This document shows positions 49,901-59,279 of a stretch of 64,000 bases of DNA, piece after piece; the stretch's first letter is position 1; the number at the start of each line of letters is the position of its first letter. The translations under genes and the position numbers were made by a program. The stretch is from Theristus sp. LFF4_11 (lineage: Eukaryota; Nematoda; Chromadorea; Monhysterida; Xyalidae). The notes beneath the pieces were generated by a model that worked only from the letters and a program-made list of their open reading frames with translations, was not told where the DNA came from and did no database searches. The stretch lies in NCBI GenBank assembly GCA_030248135.1, contig JASANC010004926.1, positions 1-64,000 on the forward strand, written 5' to 3'.

Positions 49901-50996
49901 TACCGCGCTCCGCCCATCATACCACCGCAGCGTGACCAATTGGCAACCACAAGTGACGGTTATGGTTTGCACTCTTTGTCTGCTCCACAGCCATCACGGC
50001 TTACTTCACCGACGGCCAATAACAACCAAGCATCGTCATTGTCATTCACCGTTAATGTTCGTCAGCCAATGTCTGACCCTCCACAGAAAGCAGATCAAGA
50101 CTCGCCAAGCGCAGCTAGTTGTGAGTCACGGACGTCCTCTAGAACGTCTACGTCCGATCACCATTCGTCGGCCATTTCACCCATGTCAGTGGGATCTGCA
50201 AATCAACACCAACAACAGCAAAACCATCATCAAAGCAACAATAACAACTCGATGGGCCAGCAGTCACGATTGGTGGCACAACGTTCTATGGAGGAGCACT
50301 CAAATAGTTCCACAAATTCTACAGGAAGTCGCACAGCATTGCAACCGACCCCACCTCCAACAACGCAGCAAAACGAAGATGCCGTAGTTGTATCACCGCT
50401 TGGCATCGCAAGGGAACATGCGACGGTTGGTTAAAAAAACAAATGAATTTTTCTGAAAGTCACAACGATTTTAAATGACTTAGTACACACATCGCCTGAA
50501 CCGAGTGAACGATTTCTAAGGTGTCTTTACAATTTTCGTTTTGCAGTTAACATCAACAACGATGCATCCTCTGTTGGCTGCTTACTGGTATAACATTGCA
50601 ATGGCCTCTCAGCAACAGTCACAGCTATCACCTGGCCAGAACAGAGCAGCATCAAGAAGTCCGCACTGTTCAACTGAGCCATCTGTCACATCCCAACCCA
50701 CCAGTTCAACAACAATAATAATTAACGGCGAATGTTCGTCTTCACTGATTTCCACCGGTGATTGTTCAAAAAATAGTCTGTTAACTGCCTGTTCTACGCC
50801 AGACCGTATCATTGACAACCCGCCAGCTCTGTTAACTATCTGCCCAATATGTCGAAAGCAATTGGCCAACGCACAATCGTTGCAAGACCACTTACTGACG
50901 CACATGTCAAGTAGGCCGCACGTCTGTGAGCGCTGTGATGCAGGATTTACAACCGCCGATGGACTCCGAGCTCATCAAGCGACGCACAATAATTAG
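34451..50996 (+). CDS. Schnurri/HIVEP/SMA-9-like zinc-finger protein (23 exons)
   Basis: Exons that join in phase: 34451-34750, 34837-34956, 35029-35356, 37519-38139, 39022-39647 (or 39656), 39732-40011, 40892-40986, 41076-41228, 41319-41465, 41540-42145, 42434-42732, 42824-43001, 43084-43490, 43582-43716, 43830-44529, 44622-44949, 45283-46423, 46507-46673, 46814-46977, 47999-48109, 48323-48539, 49683-50425, 50547-50996 (about 2771 aa). Residues 1 to about 600 are rich in Gln, Ala and Ser. Zinc-finger-like modules lie near residues 785, 1370, 1652, 1685, 1834, 2288, 2320 and 2720-2768. Family signatures are the finger with GHLAKHLRSK followed by EIDTTDCERALISLQRLA, and the SMYSNWQ motif joined across exons 11/12. 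Known members are nuclear DNA-binding cofactors of BMP/TGF-beta Smads; that role here is inference. Donors are often weak (GTCAAA, GTTCGT, GTTGGT), and the exon 10 donor is GC. The exact 5' end is uncertain because an upstream exon could exist. Confidence 0.85.
35375..36182. mobile_element. Inverted-repeat element in intron 3
   Basis: TAGTCGGACAGTCGGACTGG at the left is matched inverted at the right (CCAGTCCGCTGTCCGACTA). The arms extend about 270 bp (about 35375-35650 and 35925-36182), including GTGCGTGACCCTGATCAGGT. TA-rich flanks allow a TA duplication. CGACGGCGACGG-type motifs lie at the inner ends of the arms. It begins about 20 bp after the exon 3 donor. No transposase. Confidence 0.8.
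36720..37310 (+). repeat. Degenerate tandem repeats in intron 3
   Basis: The motif CAAAAAGGCTTGACTTAGG, then TTAGGGTAAACGGGTAAAAA, recurs about four times (near 36945, 37060, 37135, 37245). Upstream, GATGTAACAAAACCGTCTTT occurs twice (near 36515 and 36760). A reversed version of AAAAGGCTTGGCTTAGG occurs near 56310, inside a segment present in only one of two hAT copies. Confidence 0.65.
37638..38036 (+). repeat. Two polyglutamine-coding CAA/CAG tracts (exon 4)
   Basis: Two long CAA/CAG runs (about 37638-37789 and 37903-38036) encode polyglutamine with a few Leu and His interruptions. Between them is a normal segment including GHYMTALANPRLSN. The codons are mostly CAA with CAG interspersed. 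Both tracts are in frame with flanking coding sequence and splice phases, so they are part of the protein. Length is likely polymorphic. Confidence 0.9.
38225..38881. mobile_element. Tc1/mariner-like inverted-repeat element in intron 4
   Basis: CAGGGTGTTTCAGAAGTAGT at the left is matched by an inverted copy ending CTTCTGAAAGACCCTG at the right, with arms of about 150 bp. TA precedes the left end; the right flank is CA. CAGGGTGTTTCA-type termini are common in Tc1/mariner elements. The centre is non-coding. Confidence 0.8.
40058..40848. mobile_element. TA-flanked palindromic element in intron 6
   Basis: The ends CAGTCGAACTCAATAATATG and the matching CATATTATTGAGTTCGACTG are flanked by TA on both sides. 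The arms run for over 300 bp and include CAGCTGATTGGTCG and a symmetrical GACGACGACGACGTCGT motif. Only the short centre is unpaired. Relatives lie at about 59475-60090 and 60416-60576. Confidence 0.88.
40972..41123 (+). other. Zinc-finger module 1 (C2HC), split by intron 7
   Basis: CRYC at the end of exon 7 joins VDFWNQQSLEAHEFRC at the start of exon 8, giving C-x2-C-x12-H-x3-C. The intron lies just after the second cysteine, and the phase-0 join makes the finger complete. Confidence 0.75.
42257..42425. repeat. ~80-bp-arm hairpin inside intron 10
   Basis: CACAGGAGAAACGATTTTTT on the left and AAAAAATCGTTTCTCCTGTG on the right frame two nearly perfect inverted arms separated by only a few bases (around ACGAG at 42340). 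The right arm ends eight bases before the exon 11 acceptor. It is probably a small palindromic transposon. Confidence 0.88.
43432..43588 (+). other. Zinc-finger module 2 (C2H2), split by intron 13
   Basis: CERCGQHFSTSDKMKHHVLK at the end of exon 13 is completed by HH at the start of exon 14. It has the usual aromatic (F) and leucine-like (M) core positions. Confidence 0.75.
44485..44744 (+). other. Zinc-finger pair 3/4 (C2H2), split by intron 15
   Basis: CNLCGKQFRKNGDLQ in exon 15 joins VHMNVH in exon 16, giving C-x2-C-x12-H-x3-H. The next finger, CPLCPASLRSKPLLQKH then EGVH, follows within the same exon. Confidence 0.85.
45462..45668 (+). other. Schnurri-signature zinc finger 5 with conserved tail
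   Basis: The finger CDDCGTAFRIHGHLAKHLRS then KIH is followed by KLETQGKLPTGTF and, about 30 residues on, EIDTTDCERALISLQRLA. The GHLAKHLRSK finger plus this tail is the most family-specific part of the protein and is my main basis for placing it with Schnurri/SMA-9. Confidence 0.85.
47001..47879. mobile_element. Tc1/mariner-like palindrome in intron 19
   Basis: The left end CAAGGTGATCGAAAAACGTC and the right end GATGTTTTTTGATCACCCCG are imperfect inverted repeats, flanked by TA (46999-47000 and 47880-47881). Same family as 12470-13427, with the acidic transposase tail remnant in both halves. The left half is interrupted by the GC-rich retroposon-like sequence. Confidence 0.85.
47278..47495 (-). 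mobile_element. GC-rich retroposon-like insert, second copy
   Basis: The reverse complement of about 47296-47495 aligns with 14400-14598. Its A-rich tail is seen as a T run at 47278-47284. The related Tc1-like element at 12470 has no such block between the equivalent positions (within TCATCTGCTCCATAATTGTC, near 13008-13027), so the empty site is visible in this window. Confidence 0.65.
48065..48442 (+). other. Zinc-finger pair 6/7, split by intron 20
   Basis: CNFCGVQFATEPELQ in exon 20 joins IHLHADH in exon 21. The following module, CPMPTCDRVHPNRDSLRTHI then IAH, has the unusual C-x4-C spacing. Confidence 0.8.
48579..49626. mobile_element. hAT-like element in intron 21
   Basis: The termini TAGGGTGGGCA and TTTGCCAAACCTA are imperfect inverted repeats. 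The flanking 8-mers are ATTCTGAA (48571-48578) and ATTCTGAC (49627-49634), seven of eight identical. Subterminal ACCGGTTTTTACCGGTA-like motifs occur at both ends. The centre holds short, broken open frames (48916-49194 and nearby) with no recognisable transposase. Confidence 0.75.
50841..50987 (+). other. C-terminal zinc-finger pair 8/9
   Basis: CPICRKQLANAQSLQDHLLT then H, followed by CERCDAGFTTADGLRAHQAT then H: two standard C2H2 fingers separated by a short linker (MSSRPHV). The protein ends three residues later. Confidence 0.9.
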
Positions 50997-51234
50997 TCTG
51001 ACGTAACGCAAAAATTCAACTTCAGTTGCTCTTGCGCATCGATTGGCACAAAACTAACAAATGACGCTAAATCGAGGGCAATTGTATGTACAAAACAATA
51101 GTGTGCTGCACATTCATCCAGTTTGTTGACAAAGCATTCAATAATCCAAGCTTGTTTTTTGTCAAAACTTTCCAGCTGCTCAGCATATGTTTTGCCATAA
51201 CGGTACTATGAAATTTCTTGTTTCTTTTTTGTAA

Positions 51235-51240
51235 AATAAA
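51235..51240 (+). terminator. Candidate polyadenylation signal AATAAA
   Basis: AATAAA lies about 240 bp after the Schnurri-like stop codon. It is the first canonical hexamer I noticed downstream. Use is not proven. Confidence 0.45.
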
Positions 51241-52858
51241 ATCAGGATTCTTTGTTTGGCTGTGCTGTATCCGTGGGATCCCACCCACTGTAATGTTCAT
51301 CGATTTCTTACGAAACCTTAAAGCATTTAATGGAAAGCTTGAGTTTCTGTGTCACGTTATGTTTAATCGCACATATTTTTATTTTTATGAATTCTAGCAA
51401 ACCTAATTGAGCAGCTGACAGCCTCTACGAGTTTTTGATAAAAAATCACATTAGAAGCACAATAGTAACGTATAGCAATTTGGTGACAGTTATTGGCTCC
51501 CATAGCTGTCAATATAGTATTGAGACAGTGTATTCAACTAAAATTATACTTGTTACTACTTTGGGCCAACTAAACAGTTGTTGTTTGATGTGTATATTTC
51601 ATGTTATTTGGCTCACTGAAAGTTTACATGATTATTTGGAAACATGCTTTGCGTTTCAATCGTTATTTTTGTTGTTATCCGGTTAAAATTACTTTAATTT
51701 GATTAGTTGTTTTTCCGCCACTTGTCTGTTTTCTGGTTCTTTTGTACCCCGTTTTTTTGTTTTTTGTGCTGTACGGGTAAAACAACAAAAAATCATTATT
51801 TTGAACTTTGGTTTCAAGCTGTTCTCTTTTTCACGTCATGATTATTTGTTCCTAAATTTCTCTTGAGTTGAAAATAAAAATAAGCGTGAGAGATTTATCA
51901 GAAACAAAATAAAATTACACGAAACTGCTGTAAAACAACCTATTATTTTGCTGAAAACAAAAAACACAGAGCTTTGTCTTTTTGTCCGCCAGCTTACAAA
52001 GCAGAAAGCAGCAGTCAAAACTCAAACTCAACAATACAGTATATCAGCAGCAACAAAAATTGCGGATTACCATAAATAAAGCGCATTTCCATTTTATGGA
52101 CGGTGCCAGTTGATAAAAACCAGCTTCGAAAGCTTTTCGTTGGAACAATAAGCCATGTCAATGTCGGGAAGAGTGGAAAGACGCATCTCAAGGGAACACA
52201 ACATGGACTAAACCAATTTGATCTGATTGTGTGCTTGTTCAAGATTATGTGGTCATGGTATTCATTGAACAACCACCAACTTTGAATAGAGCCCCAGCTA
52301 AATTTACCAAACTCCCTAAAACGTCGAATAGTTAGAACAAATGAGGCAACCTAATACCCCCTAAGAAACCATCTTTTTATGTCTGAAGTGTTTTATTGTA
52401 GAATTATTTTATACCCAACTTAAATGAGCATAGATCTTCGAGGGGTAGCACCAACTGAGATGGTACCATATTCGATGCCAACCTAACAGCAGCAAGAAGA
52501 CATCGTAAAAAAGCGTTTCAAAGCATACCCGGGTCAAATAAACTATTTTTCTTGCCTCCACTTCGGAAAAATATTTTAAAGAAAGCATACAACACCGTGT
52601 GGAATCTCTGAAAGCCAACACTTCAAAATCGACTGCAAACCATTTACGGTATTCGCGGCGAAGATGAACCCCATTTTGACATTTGTTGGAGTCTATCAGT
52701 GTTTAGTTTCAATAGGGTGTTTTATCGAAGAAACGCGTTATTTTGATGCTCGACTGGTGGAGCAGTGATAAATTTACAGATTTTTCATACTGTTGTTCTC
52801 TTGTTGTGCGAGCGTCAACGCAACCACTGTAATCGTTAAAAGGCCGATAAATTTAGAA
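51241..52858. other. Intergenic between the two recognised genes
   Basis: AT-rich, no convincing gene. A 60-codon frame at 52103-52285 contains KLFVGTISHVNVGKSGKT, which loosely recalls a P-loop but has no surrounding domain. Confidence 0.4.
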
Positions 52859-55800
52859 ATGATACATTTTTTGAGCATTTGTGCATTGATCATTCAACAC
52901 CATCACCAGCTTACAATCTGTGAGTGTGAACCGGCATTTTACTTTCAAGCGTTCAAAAACTTCACAATTGACTGTTGTTGCCCAGTTGGCACGCTTGACA
53001 ATTTATAAACCATTCGACACAGCGAATAAAGTTTTTCAATTCAGCTCCTGCAAATGCAGCCGTTATAAGCACAACCACGGCTTCAACCGAATCTGAGGCA
53101 AGCACGCCGTTGAGCGTTTTCAGAAACAAGAAAATGGTAGACAAAGGACACAAGTTAGAAATCCAGGACAGCCACATGGAGCGGCTGTATCACGCACTGA
53201 TGGAAGGCTACAACAAAGATATTCGCCCAGCCTTGAGTCACGACAATGCGCTCGATGTCACGTTCGACTTTGCGTTGACACAGATTATCGATGTGGTTGG
53301 TGACTTTTGTTTACGATCCATGTGTAGCCACAAGTAGCAGAAAATAAGAGTAACTGTTTTCATTCAACAAACAAACGAAAACCGTGTGCTTTTCCAAAAC
53401 ACCAAAAAATAAAAAGTGAAAAAATCTAGGATGAGCGCGACCAAGTGCTGACAACGAATGCCTGGGTAAATATGAACTGGATTGACGTAAACATGCGATG
53501 GGTGCCAAGTTTTTTCAACAACATCACTTCTATTCACGTAGCGCACGACGACATTTGGAAACCGGACATTGTACTTAACAACAAGTACGGTCAGACAAAG
53601 TTTTAACTGTGCGATCACGTACAGGGCAACATTCTAGTTCAAAACCTAGGCTACTTTACGAACTAAAACGACTTGTGATTTTAGCGCTGACTCCAAATAC
53701 CCACAAGCCGTCGTTAGCACTGACCTAATTGTGCAAAACGACGGCAGGACGACATGGATGGCAGCGGCAATCTTTCAAAGCTCATGCGAAATGAACGTCA
53801 GATATTATCCATTCGATGAACAAGTCAGTTGGCACTTTCAATTTTGAACAATGGATTTGTTTAACAAGCGAAGCACTGTTCAACTTTTAAAGTGCAAAAT
53901 TCAAGGACAGTGAAAAAGTAGCACGCTGCAGTGTTGCGTTTTTTAAATAAACCAGATTTGCAAGCTGACATTTGCGTCATGGGCATACGACGGAACAAAA
54001 ATTGATTTGGTAGTACCATCTGAAAAAGGTAACCTGTATTAACGTTGTGTTGAACTGATTTCAAGACGTATTCTTTCAATACGAAACAAAAACTCGATAG
54101 CTGGACATGAAGCGAAAGCCTTAAAACGTCACAGGCGACCAAACAAATTATATGAAATCATCTGAGTGGAAACTTAAAGAAATTAGCGTCAAACGAGAAG
54201 AAATGAAGTTCAGTTGTTGTCCGGAACCGTTTCCGTTCGTCGATGTCATGGTTTGTTTAGATCACCATTCGTTCAGATATTTCAACTTTGTAAACCAATA
54301 ATGACACAGGTACGCTTGCAACGACGACCGATGTTCTACGTATTCAACTCGGTCTTGCCATGCACCATGATTTCCTTTGTGGCATTATTGAACTTTTGGA
54401 TGCCATCGGATTGCGGCGAAAAAGTAACAACGGGAATCACGACATTGCTGTCGATGACAGTTTTCTTGATGATGGTCGCTGAATCGATGCCTCCGACATC
54501 CGACACACTTCCGTTAATTGGTACGATTGCAAAAATTTATTTCCGACCGACTGAATGTCTATCCTAACTACATCGCTTTGGTAGCAAGTACAGACGAAAC
54601 ATAAAATTGTTTTCGCCATGCTGCACACTGAATTATGATTAATAACGATGCTTCTCTCAGGTATGCACTACGGTGTCACCACAACACTGGCCAGTTTAAG
54701 CGCAGCGTTGAGCGTTTTCACCCTAAATATTCACCACAACGGCCAACGTGGTCAGCCACTGCCACGCTTCCTTCGTTACATTGCGTTTTACTGCATGGCG
54801 CCAATGATACGGCTACGTTTGGATGCTAGAGTTTACACAGAACCCATCCACCACCACCATCCAGTCGTCGTCGTCGATAACGTACCGAATGGAAATAGCG
54901 CCCAAAACAAAGTCTCTCAGAATAACAAGCGACAAACACTCGATGACAAGCTGGCAAGTGTTTTTATAATACCTAACGCAGGAGTAGTTCTTACTGTTTG
55001 ACGTTTTTTTTATCACCCTCTATAATTCTTTTCCAACCACAAGAAGCGCCAACTATTTGAAAAAAAAAAGCAAATACCGGCGTTGCTACCGTGTGTTCCA
55101 GCGTGTTTGTTTGAAACAATGCAAGGCAGCACGACACGCGCTCGCATGAACAAGCAAAAGAAATTAAAATCATCCAGCACATCACTTCACCTTATTCCAT
55201 TGTGAATACTAACTGTCGTGTCTGTCTGTCCGCCGACGAGTAAGCGAGAAAAAACTAAAATCATACAGCACATCACTTTGCTACACGCAACATTATGCTC
55301 ACGCGTCTTTCCGTATGTATCCGACGACGCCGACGTGTTCATCGAAACAAAATTTTGAAAAAACATTGCAGCAAGCGAGCATTACGCACCGACCACTACT
55401 GTCAAGTTCGATTGGAAACACACCTGAAAAAGCTGCAGACGCAACGCGACGCTCGCCTGTTTTCGGTCGTCGGCAATTCGACTGGATCCATCAGCATCAT
55501 CCACAACTTGAATTCATTGGAATGTTTGACAGCGTTGTGAAGCGAGTGAATTTGGTGATTCTGAAAAATCAGGTGCCTAGTCAGCAAACAATTGACTCAT
55601 TTTATGTTTTCGAAGACAGAATTTTTTAAATAGATGGCTGGCTGAGAAAAAAAATTAGATAGATAATAGCTGAGCCGAAAAAAACCTGTCTCAGTCTGAC
55701 AGAGATAGATTCGAAAAAATTTTTGAGGGGGGCGGCCGCGCCCCCCCCCGTGGCCAGTTTTATAAAAGTGAGGAGTTGAGGATGAGGAGTGAGGAGTTAA

Positions 55801-57166
55801 GGAGTGGTGAGGGGAAAATTTTTGAGGAGAGTGGTTGAGTGGGTTTTATAAAAGTGAGGAGTTGAGGAGTGAGGAGTTAAGGAGTGAATTGGGTGGAACA
55901 CGTGTTAAAAAATTTACTCCTAAAACACTCCTCAACCCGAAACTACTCAGAGCCAGTACCGTGGGCGGGGGGGGGTGGGGGGGGGTACACCACCCCAGGG
56001 CAGACGAGTCCGGCGGGTGGGGGGGGGGTGGGGGGGCACCGTGCCACCCCCCCCCCCTAAAACCGGGCACCCCCCCCCCATCGTACCCCCCCCCCTCGAA
56101 AATTTGGCCGACACCCCCCCACCCCCCCCATGAAATTTTGTCTGGCGGACACCCCCCCCCCCAAAATTTTCTGGGTTGGCACGTTTTATGATATTACGCT
56201 CCAGTTAACTCACGCTCCACAATTGGATGTTCTCGGACATTGCTAAAACGGACTTAAACCTAAAAACCAAACCTAAGCCTAAGCTTAAGCAAAACCTGTT
56301 CCTAACCTAATCCTAACCTAAGCCAAGCCTTTTTAAGAAAGCAAGAATGAAAATAACTGCGTTTTGAACGAGTTTATGTTGAGTGCGGAGCGTGTGCACG
56401 CGCGCCAGTGGATCAGGAGCAATGAGCAATGCGGATGCGGGGCAGGTGCATATCATAATGAAGCTTTGCGAATTTTCTGCACACCCTAAAATTTTTTTCG
56501 AAAATCATGATTTTTTGTCTATAAAGTCCATAATATAAGCTGAATATATGATAACTTGACCATCTTCATTGTAATTTCAACGATTTTGCAGCAAAATTTA
56601 GCGTTTTTCCTTCAAAATTTAAGCGAAAAATAATCATGGGGGGGGGGGGGGGGGCGGGGTGGACCCCCCCCCACAGAAAATTTTGAAAAAATGCACCCCC
56701 CATGGGACCCCCCTGGGGGGGGGGTCCCACGTTACCATAGGTTGGACCCCCCCCCTCACTTTTTGGTCGGCACCCCCCCCCCACGGTACCATACCCCCCC
56801 CTCGAAATTTTTTTTGGGCCCACGGTACTGCTCAGAGCGCTTACAATCTTACAAAATACAAGTTTGTTTTGGAAAAGAAAACAAAGTATTCCCGCACTGG
56901 GAATTGGGAATGTTCTGTGGCAGAAAAAAGAACAGCAGACGAAACGAGCTCATTGGCAATTTTTCTTGCCTTTCTTTTGAAAACCGCGATTGCAGATGCG
57001 GCTCGAGGAAGTGGAACGTCGCGAAGCAATTGTGGCCGAATGGAAATTGATAGGGACGGTCATTGATCGTCTGTTGTTCGTCATCTTTGCTGCATCCGCA
57101 CTTTTGATCAGCTTCATTTTAATTTACCAACGTGATTTGGTTGACTTGATCGGTATTGTGATTTGA
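52859..57166 (+). CDS. Nicotinic acetylcholine receptor alpha-type subunit (10 exons)
   Basis: Exons: 52859-52919, 53045-53295, 53430-53584, 53685-53823, 53956-54028, 54135-54250, 54310-54520, 54661-54953, about 55372-55572, 56996-57166 (about 556 aa). All joins agree in phase; the start of exon 9 and the GC donor of exon 8 are the least certain. A signal-like start ([12 protein letters not shown]) leads to the ligand-binding domain: WKPDIV (loop A), Cys-loop C190-C204 with 13 residues between, SWAYDG (loop B), and vicinal C254-C255 (loop C, alpha type). M1 starts near 274. M2 follows GEK (residues 301-303), typical of cation channels. M3 starts near 337 and M4 spans about 524-544. The role is a ligand-gated cation channel in the plasma membrane. 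Oddities: N154 replaces the usual loop A tyrosine, and loop C has F252 and F259 where tyrosines are usual. Confidence 0.93.
55954..56830. mobile_element. hAT-like element in the last receptor intron
   Basis: The termini CAGTACCGTGGGC and GCCCACGGTACTG are bounded by the perfect 8-bp repeat CTCAGAGC (55946-55953 and 56831-56838). G- and C-runs fill the subterminal regions. It is homologous to 57367-59458 without that copy's insertion. It carries an extra segment (56174-56471) that the other copy lacks. Confidence 0.92.
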
Positions 57167-57320
57167 ACAAATTTGGCATCAATAATAACTCCATATTGTC
57201 GCATGGGCCAGTCCCAAACAAAAAAACCAATGCTCTTTTTTTGCTTTTGAATTGTTTCATCTGAAATGATTTCATTTGAATTGAAATTATTTTTTTCCAA
57301 ATTGTCATTCAATTTTGAAT

Positions 57321-57326
57321 AATAAA
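57321..57326 (+). terminator. Candidate polyadenylation signal AATAAA
   Basis: AATAAA lies 155 bp after the receptor stop codon and about 40 bp before the nested hAT insertion, so the receptor transcript may end just before the transposon stack. Confidence 0.5.
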
Positions 57327-57745
57327 TAATCCACAGTTCATAAACGTGAAATTTAAGCATGGCGATCAGTACCGTGGGCGGGGGGGGTGGGGGGGTACAC
57401 CCCCCCCCCAGAGCACCCGAGACCGTCGGGTGGGGGGGGGGGGGGGGGGCACCGTGCCACCCCTCCCCCTAAAACCGGGCACCCCCCCCTCGAAAATTTG
57501 GCCGACACCCCCCCACCCCCCCATGAAATTTTGTCTGGCGGACACCCCCCCCCCAAATTTTCTGCACACCCCAAAATTTTTTTCGAAAATCATGATTTTT
57601 TGTCTATAAAGTCCATAATATAAGCTGAATATATGATAACTTGACCATCTTCATTGTAATTTCAACGATTTTGCAGCAAAATTTAGCGTTTTTCCTTCAA
57701 AATTTAAGCGAAAAATTATCATTGGGGGGTGGGGGGGGGTGGACC

Positions 57746-59279
57746 TAGAGATGTAAGCTTTAAAAAAAAAATTTTTTTTATTTTTTTTTTAAAGTAAAAA
57801 AAAATGAGCATTTTTTTTTATTTTTTTTTATTTATCAAAATTTTTTTTTGTTTTTTTTTAAAATTTTTTCAGGTTTTTCAAAAATAATATCAAAAATGCG
57901 TGTTAGTTTTCGGTTTTGTTTCCCTTATTTTTGGCATATGGGAGCGGGGGACAGTGCGTAGGCGAGGGGTGGGGTGGGGCCGGGGTACACGGTACCCCCC
58001 CCCAGAGCACCAGAGACCGTCGGGTGGGGGGGTGTCTTCAACGCTGCAGGTGGTATTCTGGATCGATTTATCGACTGTTTTCAGCCTTGGTGAGTGATGA
58101 TCGACTCGCGCATTGAAGTACTTGAGCGTCGCAAAGGCTAGTTCAACAAATTCCGATGCCGCTAAGGTGAGATAGAAGCAGAGAACTCACATTTATGCAT
58201 CGTTTTTCAGGATCTCGAAAGGTCGAAATTGCACTGTCTGCCACTGCAAGCGTAACTAGGGTTGTTAAACAAAAATGAAAATTTTTTAAAAAAAAAAAGT
58301 GATTAAAAAAAAAACAAAAATGCCGATTTTTTTTTTTTTTTTTTTTAAATTCGAAAAATTTTCCTCTAATATGCTCTGAAAACCTCAATTTTGGCACAAT
58401 TTTTCGAAAGTTCAACAAAAATTTTCTTTGATTATACCTCGTAAAACCTTTAGCAGTCGGTTTTGGGCCGTTTTACCGACTGATTTTAGGCTTCGACAAC
58501 ATCTGCGATGAAGTTTTTGAGCGTCCCAAAGCTTAGCCTACCATTTCCGATGCAGATAAGGTGACGATTAGCCTCGCAGAGCGTCCGATTGTGCTCGCTG
58601 CACCGTTTGCAAGCGCTACGTTGTCTGGTTGCTGCTTCGTGTCGTGTCGTCGCGACACCATCAGAAGAATTGATCGAATTTCAAGGCGGTATGTTTGTCT
58701 TCACTTTAGCATTAGCTTAGCTGGGGACAATTAGTGACGTTTTGGAGGTCAAAACACAAGAAGAGGCATGGTGACGGTTTGGAAAAGGGGTAATTGAGGT
58801 CACCAAAACAAAATCTGCAAAGTTCCGCCATACGGGTGTCATTCGGGAGGCGCTTGCATATCATATGTGGTTCTTCGGACTCCCTGATTGATTCAGCACA
58901 ACTTTGATTTTTGAAATTTTTTTTTTTTTTAATTTTTTTAACAACCCTAAGCGTAACTTCGTTGGTTGCTCGTTGCTGTTTCGCCTCGTGTCGTCATGAT
59001 CACACCGGTTTGTTGTTGAACTTGTTTCCGTGTTATTTGAGGTGAATTGAGAGGCAAAACACGAGACGTGATGTCGTCGGTGGGAAAATGGGGTCGCCGA
59101 AACCAAGTCTGAAATTTTCACCCTCCTCCCATATGAGTGGGGGTCATATGGTAAGTCGGTGGCTCCTCAGATGGTGATATTCGGACTCCCTGAAAAATTC
59201 TGAACAACTTTCATTTGTAAAAAAAAATTAAAAAAAAATTAAAAAAAAAATAGAAAATTTTTTTTTCTTGACATCTCTA
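57746..59279. mobile_element. hAT-like element, middle layer of the nest
   Basis: The termini TAGAGATGTAAG and CTTGACATCTCTA are flanked by the perfect 8-bp repeat GGTGGACC (57738-57745 and 59280-59287). The equivalent point in the sister outer element (near 56659) has GGTGGACC only once, which is the empty site. Long A/T runs follow each terminus. The core contains unique sequence but no transposase. Confidence 0.92.
58257..58949. mobile_element. hAT-like element, innermost layer of the nest
   Basis: The termini TAGGGTTGTTAA and TTAACAACCCTA are flanked by the 8-bp repeat AGCGTAAC (58249-58256 and 58950-58957). Its core is homologous to the middle element it sits in: for example CTTCGACAACATCTGCGATG, then GTTTTTGAGCGTCCCAAAG here parallels GTACTTGAGCGTCGCAAAG in the host, and both contain TTCGGACTCCCTGA near the right end. 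It has inserted into its own relative. Confidence 0.88.

Noticed and set aside
52103..52285. 60-codon frame with a P-loop-like KLFVGTISHVNVGKSGKT
   Set aside because: It loosely recalls translation GTPases or an RNA-binding motif, but nothing around it continues either domain.
55735..55890. GAGGAGT-rich stretch as a coding region
   Set aside because: It is a short tandem simple repeat inside the last receptor intron, with the flanking exons joining in phase without it.
58248..58958. A 10-bp duplication AAGCGTAACT, which would suggest a Mutator-like element
   Set aside because: Taking TAGGGTTG as the terminus gives an exact 8-bp duplication and termini like the neighbouring hAT-type elements. 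The extra bases match because the terminal T and A happen to extend the repeat.
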